A stretch of DNA of 64,000 nucleotides from Stappia sp. MMSF_3263. Its GTDB lineage: Bacteria; Pseudomonadota; Alphaproteobacteria; Rhizobiales; Stappiaceae. The notes below the pieces were generated by a model. It searched no databases, was not told the DNA's origin, and saw only the letters and a list, made by a program, of their open reading frames with translations. This document shows, piece by piece, positions 7,226-16,529 of the stretch. The position numbers and the translations under genes are program-made. How positions within the stretch are numbered: the stretch's first letter is position 1; the number at the start of each line of letters is the position of its first letter. The stretch spans positions 186,001 to 250,000 of the forward strand of contig NZ_JASHIK010000002.1 in NCBI RefSeq assembly GCF_030733745.1. The letters run 5' to 3'.

Positions 7226-9283
7226 ATGACCGACGCCGTCGTCGCCGACCGCAACCCGCTGCTTGCCGAGTGGAGCGCACCGTTCGGACTGCCGCCGTTT
7301 GCCGATATCGAGACCTGGCACTATGAACCCGCCTTCGACGAGGCGCTGGCGCTGGCGCGGCAGGCCGTGGACGCGATCGCGGCGAACCCGGACGCACCGA
7401 GCTTTGCCAACACGATCGAGGCGATGGAACTGTCCGGCGCCGAACTGACACGCGTCGCCTCCGTCTTCTTCAATCTCTCCGGCTCGCACACGTCCCAGGA
7501 ATTGCAGCGGATCGAAAGGGAGATGGCGCCAAGACTTGCCCGCCATTCCAGCGAGACGCTGCTCAACCAGGCGCTTCATGCCCGCATCGCAGCCCTGTGG
7601 GAGACGCGCGACGACCTCGACCTCGATGCGGAACAGGCGCGGGTGCTGGAACGCTATCACCGCATGTTCACCCGCGCGGGCGCGGGGCTCGACGAGGCGG
7701 GCCGCGCCCGAATGGCGGAGATTTCCCAGCGGCTCGCCGTGCTGGGCACGCAGTTCTCGCAGAACGTGCTCGCCGACGAGGCCGGCTACCAGCTGCTGCT
7801 GGAGCGCGAGGAGGATCTTGCCGGCCTGCCCGCCTTCCTGCGTCAGGCAGCGGCGGAGGCTGCAAGCGAACGCGGCCATCCGGGCAAGCACGTGATCACC
7901 CTGTCGCGATCGCTGATCGAGCCCTTCCTGCAATTCTCGACAAGGCGCGACCTGCGCGAGATCGCCTTCAATGCCTGGAGCGCGCGCGGCGAGGCGGAGG
8001 GCGAAACCGACAACCGGGCGGTGATCGCCGAAATCCTCACCCTTCGCGACGAGCGGGCGAAGCTGCTCGGTTTCGACAGTTTCGCCGCCTACAAGCTGGA
8101 CGACACGATGGCCGGCACGCCGCAGGCGGTGCGCGAGCTGCTGGAGACCGTGTGGAGCCCGGCGGTGGCGCAGGCCCGCAGGGAAGCGGAGGCGCTGCAG
8201 CGGCTTGCGGCCGAGCACGGCGAGAACATCGCCATCGCGCCGTGGGACTGGCGTTTCTACGCGGAGAAGCTGCGGAGCCGCGACCATGCGCTGGACGAGG
8301 CGGAGCTGAAGCCGTACTTCCAGCTCGAGAACATCATCCAGGCCGCGTTCCACACGGCCGGGCGGCTGTTCGGCCTGAGTTTCCGTGAGGTGGAAGGGCT
8401 GAAACTCTACCATCCGGATGTGCGCGCCTTCGAGGTTCTGGACGCGGACGGCGCCCATGTCGGCCTCTTCCTGGGCGACTATTTCAACCGCTCGACCAAG
8501 CGCAGCGGCGCCTGGATGAGCGCCTTCCGTCGGCAGGAGAAGCTGGCGGGCAACATTCGCCCGATCATCGTCAACGTGATGAACTTCGCCAAGGCGCCGA
8601 AGGGCGAACCGGCGCTGCTGACCTTCGACGACGCGCGCACGCTGTTCCACGAGTTCGGCCATGCGCTGCACGGGCTCCTGTCGGACGTCACCTATCCGAT
8701 GATCTCCGGCACGTCGGTGTCGCGCGACTTCGTCGAACTGCCCTCGCAGCTCTACGAGCACTGGCTGTCGGAACCGGAAATCCTGACGCGCTTCGCCCTG
8801 CACGTGGAGACCGGCGAACCGATGCCGGCCGAGTTGATGGAACGGGTGCTGGCGGCGCGCAACTTCAACCAGGGCTTCGCCACGGTCGAATATCTTGCCT
8901 CGGCGCTCTTCGATCTCGACGTGCACACGCGCGACGCGGGCGGCGCGACCGACGTGGCGGCGCTGGAGCGCGAGACGCTGACCCGCATCGGCATGCCGGC
9001 GGAAATCACCATGCGCCACCGGCCGACCCATTTCGCCCATGTGTTTTCCGGCGACGGCTATTCGGCCGGCTATTACAGCTACATGTGGTCGGAAGTGATG
9101 GATGCCGATGCCTTCACCGCCTTCGAGGAGACGGGCGACATCTTCAACGCGGAACTTGCCCGGCGGTTGCGCGAGGCGATCTATTCCGCCGGTGGCCGGC
9201 AGGACCCGAAGGAGGCCTATGTCGCCTTTCGCGGCGCCCTGCCCGATGCCGGGCCGCTGCTGAAGAAGCGCGGCTTCGCGTGA
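7226..9283 (+). CDS. M3 family metallopeptidase (peptidyl-dipeptidase/oligopeptidase A type)
   Basis: A 685-aa zinc oligopeptidase. The catalytic HExxH is HEFGH at residues 475-479, inside FHEFGHALHGLLSDV, and the M3 signature continues through SGTSVSRDFVELPSQLYEHW, which supplies the third zinc ligand region. There is no signal peptide, so a cytoplasmic role in trimming short peptides is expected. Length matches Dcp and OpdA (about 680 aa). GAAGGA precedes the ATG at 7226. It stands alone and converges on the carbonic anhydrase gene; dcp versus prlC naming cannot be settled from sequence alone. Confidence 0.93.
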   Translation: MTDAVVADRNPLLAEWSAPFGLPPFADIETWHYEPAFDEALALARQAVDAIAANPDAPSFANTIEAMELSGAELTRVASVFFNLSGSHTSQELQRIEREMAPRLARHSSETLLNQALHARIAALWETRDDLDLDAEQARVLERYHRMFTRAGAGLDEAGRARMAEISQRLAVLGTQFSQNVLADEAGYQLLLEREEDLAGLPAFLRQAAAEAASERGHPGKHVITLSRSLIEPFLQFSTRRDLREIAFNAWSARGEAEGETDNRAVIAEILTLRDERAKLLGFDSFAAYKLDDTMAGTPQAVRELLETVWSPAVAQARREAEALQRLAAEHGENIAIAPWDWRFYAEKLRSRDHALDEAELKPYFQLENIIQAAFHTAGRLFGLSFREVEGLKLYHPDVRAFEVLDADGAHVGLFLGDYFNRSTKRSGAWMSAFRRQEKLAGNIRPIIVNVMNFAKAPKGEPALLTFDDARTLFHEFGHALHGLLSDVTYPMISGTSVSRDFVELPSQLYEHWLSEPEILTRFALHVETGEPMPAELMERVLAARNFNQGFATVEYLASALFDLDVHTRDAGGATDVAALERETLTRIGMPAEITMRHRPTHFAHVFSGDGYSAGYYSYMWSEVMDADAFTAFEETGDIFNAELARRLREAIYSAGGRQDPKEAYVAFRGALPDAGPLLKKRGFA

Positions 9284-9323
9284 GCTGATCGCACCGCAAG
9301 CCCTCCGGCTGCGGGCGACACCT

Positions 9324-9352
9324 TGCGGCGGCGCGAGACCCGCGCCGCCGCA
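9324..9352. terminator. Convergent hairpin between the M3 peptidase and carbonic anhydrase genes
   Basis: A perfect 12-bp stem, TGCGGCGGCGCG at 9324-9335 with 9341-9352, has a 5-nt loop. It sits between two convergent stops. There is no T-run, so it may act only as a weak bidirectional terminator or an mRNA 3'-end stabiliser. Confidence 0.45.
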
Positions 9353-9358
9353 TCTTCG

Positions 9359-10084
9359 TCAGACGAGTTCGACCTTGCCCGTGGCGATGTCGTAGACCGC
9401 ACCCACGACCCGGACCTTGCCTGCGGCAACCGCCTCGGAAACGATGGGGCCGGCGGCCTTCAGCTTCTCGACATTGTGCAGGACGTTCGCCCGGGTCGCG
9501 GCGGCGAGCGGATCGGCCGGCTTTTCGGACAAGGCCGCCTCGACACCGGGCTTCAGCGCCTTCACCAGTTCAGGCAGATGACCGGGCAGTTCAGTGCCGT
9601 TCTCCACGACGTTGATCGTGGCGGAAACGGCCCCGCAATTGGTGTGGCCCATCACCACGAGAAGCGGGATGCCAAGAACGGCAACGCCGTATTCAATGCT
9701 CGCAAGCCCGCTGACATCCACGAAGTTGCCGGCAACGCGCATGATGAACAGCTCGCCCGGCCCCTGGTCGAAGAGCAGTTCCGGCGCGACGCGCGAGTCG
9801 GCGCAGGAGAGGATTCCGGCAAAGGGATATTGCGCACCGGCGCGCGCCGCGCGGCCGGCGGAGAAGTCGCTGTTACAACCGGCGTCGGCGACGTAGCGGG
9901 CATTGCCTTCGGTCAGTCGCTGCAACGCCGCATCGGGGCTGATGTCATTTGGAGCCGCCTTCGTCTCCGTTGCCCGGGCGTTCCCGGGCAAGGCAAAGGC
10001 ACCGGCGAATGCAGTCGAAGCGGCTGCGGCACCAAGGCCGAGCAGGCCGCGCCGCGACACGTCAAAACGATGATCCTCACACAT
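9359..10084 (-). CDS. Beta carbonic anhydrase, Tat-exported
   Basis: A 241-aa protein that interconverts CO2 and bicarbonate. Zinc ligands are visible in CADSR (Cys and the Asp/Arg dyad) and in HTNCGAV (His and Cys). The N-terminus carries a twin-arginine signal (VSRRGLLGLGAAAASTAFAG) with an ALPGNARA-like cleavage region, so it should act in the periplasm after folding in the cytoplasm. Exported beta-class enzymes are less usual than cytoplasmic ones but occur in this group. It is monocistronic, with about 330 bp upstream. Confidence 0.92.
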   Translation of the reverse strand: MCEDHRFDVSRRGLLGLGAAAASTAFAGAFALPGNARATETKAAPNDISPDAALQRLTEGNARYVADAGCNSDFSAGRAARAGAQYPFAGILSCADSRVAPELLFDQGPGELFIMRVAGNFVDVSGLASIEYGVAVLGIPLLVVMGHTNCGAVSATINVVENGTELPGHLPELVKALKPGVEAALSEKPADPLAAATRANVLHNVEKLKAAGPIVSEAVAAGKVRVVGAVYDIATGKVELV

Positions 10085-10416
10085 TTTATGAAATTCCTTT
10101 TGGGGTCGGCGCGACCAGCCGGATCATCCGGCTGGCGACGTGCGACCATGTCAGTCAATCGGCCGGGACCCGCCACCGCCCGGACGGGGCAATCGCCGAA
10201 ACCCGCTGCGCCGCCGGACCGATGACGGAGAAAACCGTGATTCCCGCCTGACCGTGCTGCAACCCTTAGCAGCTACCCGAGCGGCGCCAGCCCCGAAACG
10301 TGTATCGGCGCCGGTTTCCTGAATTGTTGGTTTCCCGGAAATTATCTTTTCAATGCAATATGCTACACGCTTTTTATGCGGCGCGGTGCGGTGCCGGCGA
10401 GCTTCCGCTACGTTCC
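10085..10416. other. Intergenic region between soxG and the carbonic anhydrase gene
   Basis: No gene is supported in these 332 bp. The part near 10300-10380 is locally AT-rich (for example AATTGTTGG and TTATCTTTTCAATGCAATATG). It may hold the carbonic anhydrase promoter on the minus strand or the 3' end of the sox transcript. No clear terminator is seen. Confidence 0.4.
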
Positions 10417-11001
10417 TCACCCCTCGATGAGGAGCCCCTCGACGTAAGGGGCGAAGCTGCGCCAGACCTCGATCGCGAAGGCCTCGTCACCAAGGCGCCA
10501 GAGGGTGATCTCCGCCTTGGTGAAGAGCGTGCGCGTCGCCGTGCCGACCGGGAAGGCTTCCGGCGACAGATCGAGGAAGACATGGGCGTTGAGAAGATCG
10601 GCCGCGCCTGCTCCCTCGACCAGCAGCGCGACATTGCGCTCCGACACGTCGACCAGCGAATGGGGCGTGTCGCCGAGCGCAGCCGCGACCTCGCCGGCGA
10701 GTTGCCGGGCGAGCATGTCGACCGCCTGCTCCCCGTCCGCTTCCGGGCGGGCCAGCAGCAGCCATTCGTCCGGGCCCTGCCAGAGCGCCGCACGGGCACC
10801 GACCGCGTTTGCCGCCAGCGGCGCAACGGGCAGCGCGGCGCCGAAGGCCCCACCGGCCTTGCCGGCAGCGGCCGCATCGCCGCGGAAGACGAAACGGGCA
10901 AGCGGGCCGGCGCGGGTCACCTTGATGCCGGGGCGCGCAAGAACCTCGGCGTTGGCCTGATTGTCAGCCAGGGCGGGACGGTAGAGGGCGGTCTCAGACA
11001 T
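10417..11001 (-). CDS. soxG: Sarcosine oxidase gamma subunit
   Basis: A 194-aa subunit of heterotetrameric sarcosine oxidase with a GcvT-like fold, recognisable from the segments LWQGPDEWLLLA and SLVDVSERNVALLVEG. Gamma helps assemble the complex and shape the folate site of alpha. It is last in the operon and its ATG overlaps the soxA stop by 8 nt (ATGTCTGA), so translation is probably coupled. An in-frame start further upstream would lie inside soxA. Confidence 0.93.
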   Translation of the reverse strand: MSETALYRPALADNQANAEVLARPGIKVTRAGPLARFVFRGDAAAAGKAGGAFGAALPVAPLAANAVGARAALWQGPDEWLLLARPEADGEQAVDMLARQLAGEVAAALGDTPHSLVDVSERNVALLVEGAGAADLLNAHVFLDLSPEAFPVGTATRTLFTKAEITLWRLGDEAFAIEVWRSFAPYVEGLLIEG

Positions 11002-14000
11002 TGAGCCGGTTTCCTTCCGGATCGACGAAGACGGGCGACACCACCTCGACGGCAATGGCGCCGCCCGGCATCGGCACATGGAGGGTCTCGCCCATGCGGG
11101 CGCGGCCATTGGCGATCATCGCCAGCGCGATGGGCCGGCCGGCGGCGGGCGAGACATAGGAGGACGTCACGTGGCCGAGCGCCGGTGTGCGGCGTGCCGG
11201 TTCGGCCTCGACCGTCACCTGTGCGCCCTCCTCCAGCAGCGTCGTAGCATCCTTCGTCAGCAGGCCGACCATCTGCTTGCGCCCCTCGGCGACAAGGTCG
11301 GGCCGGGCCAGCGAACGCTTGCCGACGAAATCCGGCTTCTTCTTGCCGATCGCCCAGGACATGCCGACATCGTCGGGCGTCACCGTGCCATCGGTCTCCT
11401 GACCGACGATGATGTAGCCCTTCTCGGCGCGCAGCACGTGCATCGTCTCGGTGCCGTAGGGACAGCCGCCAAGCCGCTCGACATTGGCGAAGACCGCCTC
11501 CCAGACCTGGCGGGCGCGGGAAGGCGGCACGTTGATCTCGTAGCCCGCCTCGCCGGTGAAGCTCATGCGGAACAGCCGGCAGGGAATGCCGCCCATGACA
11601 TGGCCTTCGCGCACCGACATATGCGGCATGGCGTCGGTCGACAGGTCGATGTCGTCGACAAGCGGGGCGATCGCCTCGCGCGCCTTCGGCCCCTGCACGG
11701 CGACCACCGCCCATTGCTCGGTTGTCGAGGTGAGCCAGACCTCCAGGTCCGGCCACTCTGTCTGGAGATAGTCCTCCATGAGGGCCAGGACGCGCGGCGC
11801 GCCGCCGGTCGTCGTCGTCACGTGGAAGCGGTCCTCGGCGAGGCGTCCGACGACGCCGTCATCGATGATGAAGCCGGCCTCGTTGAGCATCAACCCGTAG
11901 CGCAGGCGACCGACGCCCAGCTTCTTCCAGGGATTGGTGTAGATGCGCTCGAGGAACTCGGCCGCGTCCGGGCCCACCACCTCGATCTTGCCAAGCGTCG
12001 TGGCGTCGAAGATGCCGACGCTTTCGCGCACGATGCGGCATTCGCGCTCCACCGCCTTGTGCATGTCCTCGCCGGGTCCCGGGAAGTACCAGGCGCGTTT
12101 CCACAGCGCGACATCCTCGAAGGCAGCGCCCTTTTCCGCCGCCCAGGGATGGATCGGCGTGCGCCGCACCGGATCGAAGAGATCGCCGCGCGAGGTCGCC
12201 GCCAGGGTGCCGAAAGTGACCGGCGTGTAGGGCTGGCGGAACGTGGTGAGACCGACCTGCGGGATCTGGTTGTCGAGCGCGCTGGAGGCGATGGAGAGCG
12301 CATTCATGTTGGACAGGCGCCCCTGGTCGGTCGCCATGCCGGTGGTCGTGTAGCGCTTGATGTGCTCGATGGAATGCATGCCCTCGCGCACGGCAAGCTT
12401 GACGTCCTTGGCGGTGACGTCGTTCTGGAAATCGACGAAGGCGCGCACCCGGGCGGCATTTCGGTCATGCGGGACCGTGCCGAGCCACCAGCCGGAGCCC
12501 GCCTCGCCGCCCGTCGCGGGAAAGTCGGGCACCGGCGCGGGCGTGCCCGTCGCCGCTTCCACGGCCTGCGCCCCGGCTGCCGCGCCGTCGGCCAGCACCG
12601 CCGCGAGACCGTCCACGCCCCGGCAGCTGCCGGCGGAACGCTGCGCCTGAACCGGATCGCCGGGCAGGAAGGCGCCCTTCTCCGGCTGCCAGTCGAGCTT
12701 GCCGCGCGCCTGCGAGTGTAGACTGACATTCGGCGTCCAGCCGCCCGACATCAGCAGGCAGTCGCAGGAAATCTCGCCGGCGGCGACGACGCCGGATGCC
12801 TTGCGCCGACCGATGAGAACACCCTTGACCCGCTTCTTGCCAAGCACGCCGGTGACAACGCAATCCGTCTCGATGCGGATGCCCGCTTCGCGCGCACGGG
12901 CCACCAGAGCCGCGCCCGGATCGGGCCGCATGTCGATGATCGCGGCAACCTTGCCGCCGGCCTCCGCAATGTCCAAGGCGGCGACCCAGGCGCTGTCGCA
13001 GGCGGTGGCGACGACGATCTCCTCGCCCGGCAGGACGCCGAAGCGGCCGGCATAAATGCGCGCCGCCTCGGCCATCATCACGCCGGGGCGGTCGTTTTCC
13101 GGGAAGACCAGCGGCCGCTCGATGGCGCCAGTGGCGATCACCACCTGGCGGGCACGGACCTGCCACAACCGCTCGCGCGGCAGCGAGGGGTCGGGGGCTG
13201 CGAGGTGGTCGGTGACGCGCTCGGCGAGCGCGACGAAATTCTGGTTGAAATAGCCGAAGACCGTGGTGCGCGGCAGGATCGTGACGCGCGCGTTGCCGGC
13301 AAGCTCGGCAACGGCCGAGGCCACCCAGTCCGTTGCCGGCTTGCTGTCGACCGTGGCGCCCGTCTCATGCAGCAGCGAGCCGCCGAATTCGCCCTGCTCG
13401 TCGGCGATGATCACGCGTCCTCCGGCACGCGCCGCCGCAAGCGCTGCTGCAAGACCGGCGGGGCCGCCGCCGGCGACAAGCACGTCGCAGTGGGCGTAGC
13501 GGTTGGCATAACGGTCGGGGTCGGGTGCCGTCGGAGCCTTGCCGAGGCCGGCGGCGGAGCGGATGAACGGCTCGTAGACGCTGTTCCAGAAGCTCTTCGG
13601 CCACATGAACGTCTTGTAGTAGAAGCCGGCGACGAAGATCGGGGCGAGCCGGTCGTTGACCGCGCAGATGTCGAAGGCAAGCGAGGGCCAGCGGTTCTGG
13701 CTGACAACGACCATCCCCTCGTGGATCTCGACCTGGGTGGCGCGCAGGTTCGGCACGCTCTGGCCCGCAGCGGCAGCGGCGGCGGACTTCGCCACGCCGA
13801 CGAGCGCGTTCGGCTCCTCCGAGCCGGCGGTCAGGATGCCGCGCGGACGGTGATACTTGAACGACCGGCCGACCAGATGGATGCCGTTGGCAAGCAGCGC
13901 CGAGGCCAGGGTGTCGCCGGCAAATCCCTGCAGGGTGCGGCCGTCGAAGGTGAAGGTGACGGGCACCGAGCGGTCGATGCGCCCGGTGGCGGGGGTGCGA

Positions 14001-14014
14001 TGAGGCTGGCTCAT
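10994..14014 (-). CDS. soxA: Sarcosine oxidase alpha subunit
   Basis: 1006 aa, the full length of the family. The N-terminal part has a ferredoxin-like segment (VTFTFDGRTLQGFAGDTL) and the NAD-binding fold LVAGGGPAGLAAALAAARAG. The C-terminal third is an aminomethyltransferase (GcvT-like) domain that binds tetrahydrofolate. The complex converts sarcosine, O2 and THF to glycine, H2O2 and methylene-THF. It overlaps soxD by 4 nt (ATGA) and soxG by 8 nt, so the operon is tightly coupled. No folate or glycine genes are nearby to use the products. Confidence 0.97.
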   Translation of the reverse strand: MSQPHRTPATGRIDRSVPVTFTFDGRTLQGFAGDTLASALLANGIHLVGRSFKYHRPRGILTAGSEEPNALVGVAKSAAAAAAGQSVPNLRATQVEIHEGMVVVSQNRWPSLAFDICAVNDRLAPIFVAGFYYKTFMWPKSFWNSVYEPFIRSAAGLGKAPTAPDPDRYANRYAHCDVLVAGGGPAGLAAALAAARAGGRVIIADEQGEFGGSLLHETGATVDSKPATDWVASAVAELAGNARVTILPRTTVFGYFNQNFVALAERVTDHLAAPDPSLPRERLWQVRARQVVIATGAIERPLVFPENDRPGVMMAEAARIYAGRFGVLPGEEIVVATACDSAWVAALDIAEAGGKVAAIIDMRPDPGAALVARAREAGIRIETDCVVTGVLGKKRVKGVLIGRRKASGVVAAGEISCDCLLMSGGWTPNVSLHSQARGKLDWQPEKGAFLPGDPVQAQRSAGSCRGVDGLAAVLADGAAAGAQAVEAATGTPAPVPDFPATGGEAGSGWWLGTVPHDRNAARVRAFVDFQNDVTAKDVKLAVREGMHSIEHIKRYTTTGMATDQGRLSNMNALSIASSALDNQIPQVGLTTFRQPYTPVTFGTLAATSRGDLFDPVRRTPIHPWAAEKGAAFEDVALWKRAWYFPGPGEDMHKAVERECRIVRESVGIFDATTLGKIEVVGPDAAEFLERIYTNPWKKLGVGRLRYGLMLNEAGFIIDDGVVGRLAEDRFHVTTTTGGAPRVLALMEDYLQTEWPDLEVWLTSTTEQWAVVAVQGPKAREAIAPLVDDIDLSTDAMPHMSVREGHVMGGIPCRLFRMSFTGEAGYEINVPPSRARQVWEAVFANVERLGGCPYGTETMHVLRAEKGYIIVGQETDGTVTPDDVGMSWAIGKKKPDFVGKRSLARPDLVAEGRKQMVGLLTKDATTLLEEGAQVTVEAEPARRTPALGHVTSSYVSPAAGRPIALAMIANGRARMGETLHVPMPGGAIAVEVVSPVFVDPEGNRLNV

Positions 14015-14322
14015 TTGCCGCCCTCCATGCCGGTCGACGCGGCGTCAAGGTCCGGGCGCGGCTCGCCCGTCCTGTAGACCGCGAGGAAGCGGTCGCTGAC
14101 GGTGTCGCGCAGCGCGTTGAAGAAGCGGCCGCAGCCGTGCACATGGCGCCAGCGCTCGGCCGTCACGCCCTTCGGGTTGCTGCGCATGTAAAGGAAGTCG
14201 GCCCATTGATGGTCATCGAGCGCCGAAGGGTCGGCGGGGCGCGCGATATGCGCCTCGCCGCCGTGGCGAAACTCGATCTCGGGGCGGTCGACGCCGCAGC
14301 AGGGGCAGTGGATCAGAAGCAT
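14011..14322 (-). CDS. soxD: Sarcosine oxidase delta subunit
   Basis: A 103-aa zinc-binding subunit. The ligand set fits the family: Cys6 and Cys9 in IHCPCCG, and His60 and Cys64 in RHVHGC. It has a structural role in the heterotetramer. Its stop overlaps the soxA start (ATGA), and it lies 10 bp downstream of the cupin gene. Confidence 0.95.
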   Translation of the reverse strand: MLLIHCPCCGVDRPEIEFRHGGEAHIARPADPSALDDHQWADFLYMRSNPKGVTAERWRHVHGCGRFFNALRDTVSDRFLAVYRTGEPRPDLDAASTGMEGGK

Positions 14323-14332
14323 CGGCCCTGTC

Positions 14333-14689
14333 CTAGATCTCGGTCTTCTGCGCGGCGGTCTCCGGATCGCCGGTATTGGGCGTGCCGGAGGGCTCGATCA
14401 GCAAAACATGGGTTTCGGTCTCGGCGACGGGGCAATGCTCGACGCCCTTGGGAACGACGTAGATCTCGCCAGGGCCCAGGGTCACATCGCCATCGCGCAT
14501 GCGTATGGTCAGCCGGCCGGACAGGACCTGGAAGAAGTCGTCCGTGTCGGGATGCGAATGCCAGGTGAACTCGCCCTTGACCTTGACCACCATCAGGTCG
14601 TGGCCGTTGAACGAGCCGACGACCTTGGGCGACCAGTGCTCGGAGAACAGAGAGAGCTTTTCGGCAAGATTGACGGGCTGGCGGGACAT
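14333..14689 (-). CDS. Cupin-domain protein inside the sox operon
   Basis: A 118-aa single-domain cupin. Motif 1 is visible as HSHPDTDDFFQVLSGRL and motif 2 as GEIYVVPKGVEHCP, which together give the metal-binding His/Glu set of small cupins. It lies between soxB and soxD, 8 bp after the soxB stop and 10 bp before the soxD start, so it is clearly part of the transcript. Typical soxBDAG operons have no gene at this place. Its function is unknown; a role in handling a reaction product, in metal-dependent chemistry or in sensing is inference only. Confidence 0.85.
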   Translation of the reverse strand: MSRQPVNLAEKLSLFSEHWSPKVVGSFNGHDLMVVKVKGEFTWHSHPDTDDFFQVLSGRLTIRMRDGDVTLGPGEIYVVPKGVEHCPVAETETHVLLIEPSGTPNTGDPETAAQKTEI

Positions 14690-14697
14690 GTGCGGCC

Positions 14698-15951
14698 TCA
14701 ATGGGCGACGGCGGCGGCCGCCGCCTCGTCGATGAGCCGGCCGGTACGGAACCGGTCCAGCGTGAACGGCGCATTGATCGGATGCGGCTCGCCATGCGCG
14801 ATGGTGTGGGCGAAGACATGCCCCGACCCCGGCGTTGCCTTGAAGCCGCCCGTTCCCCAGCCGCAATTGACGAAGAGGCCGGGCACCGGGGTCTTGCCGA
14901 TGATCGGCGAGCGGTCGGGCGTCACGTCGACGATGCCGCCCCAGTTGCGCAGCATGCGCATGCGGCGGAACATCGGAAACAGTTCGCAGATGGCATCGAC
15001 GGTGTGGGTGGTGATCTGCAAGCCGCCGGTCTGACTGTAGGAAACGTACTGATCGGTGCCCGCGCCGATCACCAGTTCGCCCTTGTCGGACTGGGAAAGA
15101 TAGGCATGCACCGTGTTCGACATGACGACGCAGGGGAAGCACGGCTTCACCGGCTCGGAGACGAGCGCCTGCAGCGGGTTCGATTCCAGCGGCATGCGCA
15201 CGCCCGCCATCTCCATGACGACCGAGGAGTGGCCGGCGGCAACGACGCCGACCTTCTTCGCTCCGATGAAGCCGCGCGAGGTCTCGACGCCGGCCACCGA
15301 CCCGTCGGCATGGCGGCGGATGCCGGTGACGGCGCAGTTCTGGATGATGTCGACGCCGCGCCTGTCGGCACCGCGCGCATAGCCCCATGCGACCGCGTCG
15401 TGGCGGGCGACACCGCCCTTGCGCTGCAGCGCCGCGCCCATCACCGGATAGCGGATGTTCCTGCCGATGTTGAGCGGCGGGCAGAATTCCTTCGCCTCCT
15501 CCGCGCTCAGCCATTCGTTCTGGACGCCGGCGAGCCGGTTGGCGTGAACGTGACGCTTGAACACCTGCACGTCATGCACCGTATGGGCGAGCATCATCAC
15601 GCCGCGCGCCGAATACATGACGTTGTAGTTCAGCTCCTGGGACAGGTCCTGCCACAGGTCCATGGCATGGTCGTAGAGCGCCTCGCTCTCCTCCCACAGA
15701 TAGTTGGACCGCACGATGGTGGTGTTGCGGCCCGTGTTGCCGCCGCCGAGCCAACCCTTCTCCAGAACAGCGACATTGGTGATGCCGTGCTGGCTGGCAA
15801 GGTAATAGGCCGTCGCCAGCCCGTGACCGCCGGCGCCGACGATGACAACGTCATATTCGGGCTTCGGATCGGGCTTGCGCCACTGGTGGCCCCAGTCCTG
15901 ATGGGCGTTGAGTGCCTTCAACGCCAGATCCCAGAAGGAAAAACGGGTCAT
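14698..15951 (-). CDS. soxB: Sarcosine oxidase beta subunit
   Basis: A 417-aa flavoprotein that carries the sarcosine-oxidising site. A dinucleotide fold near residue 36 ([18 protein letters not shown]) binds FAD, and the conserved [11 protein letters not shown] (His184) corresponds to the covalent FMN attachment region of the family. The ATG at 15951 has GAGG 7 nt upstream and gives the usual family N-terminus [15 protein letters not shown]; an in-frame start 15 nt earlier is less likely. First gene of the operon, with its promoter presumably in 15952-16116. Confidence 0.96.
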   Translation of the reverse strand: MTRFSFWDLALKALNAHQDWGHQWRKPDPKPEYDVVIVGAGGHGLATAYYLASQHGITNVAVLEKGWLGGGNTGRNTTIVRSNYLWEESEALYDHAMDLWQDLSQELNYNVMYSARGVMMLAHTVHDVQVFKRHVHANRLAGVQNEWLSAEEAKEFCPPLNIGRNIRYPVMGAALQRKGGVARHDAVAWGYARGADRRGVDIIQNCAVTGIRRHADGSVAGVETSRGFIGAKKVGVVAAGHSSVVMEMAGVRMPLESNPLQALVSEPVKPCFPCVVMSNTVHAYLSQSDKGELVIGAGTDQYVSYSQTGGLQITTHTVDAICELFPMFRRMRMLRNWGGIVDVTPDRSPIIGKTPVPGLFVNCGWGTGGFKATPGSGHVFAHTIAHGEPHPINAPFTLDRFRTGRLIDEAAAAAVAH

Positions 15952-16116
15952 GCGAGCCTCGATCAAGACGGCGCCGGCAACAAGACAGGCGATCAGCGTG
16001 TCCTGTTGTTGTGCAGCCGATAAAGCGGCACGGCTTGTACAAAACCGACATCGGGACTAGCCATTGCGTCGCCGGCCGAGAGAGCTCCGCGACGCGGTGG
16101 CGCAGGCGGCGACCTT

Positions 16117-16524
16117 TCAGGCGGGGCGGGCGGCGATCCGCATCACGCCGGCGAGGAGAATGGCGAGCCAGCCGCTCATCAAAAGCGTGCCGCCGAGCGG
16201 CGCGGCAAAGGCGAAGAGCCGGTGGCCAAGCCAGGCCCGGGCACACAGGTCCCCGCAGAAAAGCAGAAGGCCGAGCGCGAGCGCCGCCGCGCCGAGCGCC
16301 AGCACCCGACGCACCGCGCCACCCCTGCCCCACGCCGGCACAAGAAGCGCCAGGGCCAGGAACGCGGGGGCATGAAAGAGCAGCATGCGCGCGGCCGGAT
16401 CCAGAAGGTTCGCCGCAGCACTGTGGGCCGCCGCCGCCGAGAGCGCGACGCCGGCAAGTCCGGAAAGGCCGGCGGCCAAGAGGCAGGCGCCATTCGGCGC
16501 GGGAACGGGCCTATCGCCAGACAT
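16117..16524 (-). CDS. DUF423 family membrane protein
   Basis: About 135 aa with four hydrophobic segments. The pattern GLSGLAGVALSAAAAHS near the N-terminus and the C-terminal P-G-G-T-L-M-S-G-W segment fit DUF423 (YgdD-like) inner membrane proteins of unknown function. The ATG at 16524 follows GGGGAG with 8 nt spacing and is 5 bp after the stop of the nitrilase-family gene, so the two are probably co-transcribed. Confidence 0.75.
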   Translation of the reverse strand: MSGDRPVPAPNGACLLAAGLSGLAGVALSAAAAHSAAANLLDPAARMLLFHAPAFLALALLVPAWGRGGAVRRVLALGAAALALGLLLFCGDLCARAWLGHRLFAFAAPLGGTLLMSGWLAILLAGVMRIAARPA

Positions 16525-16529
16525 GACAC

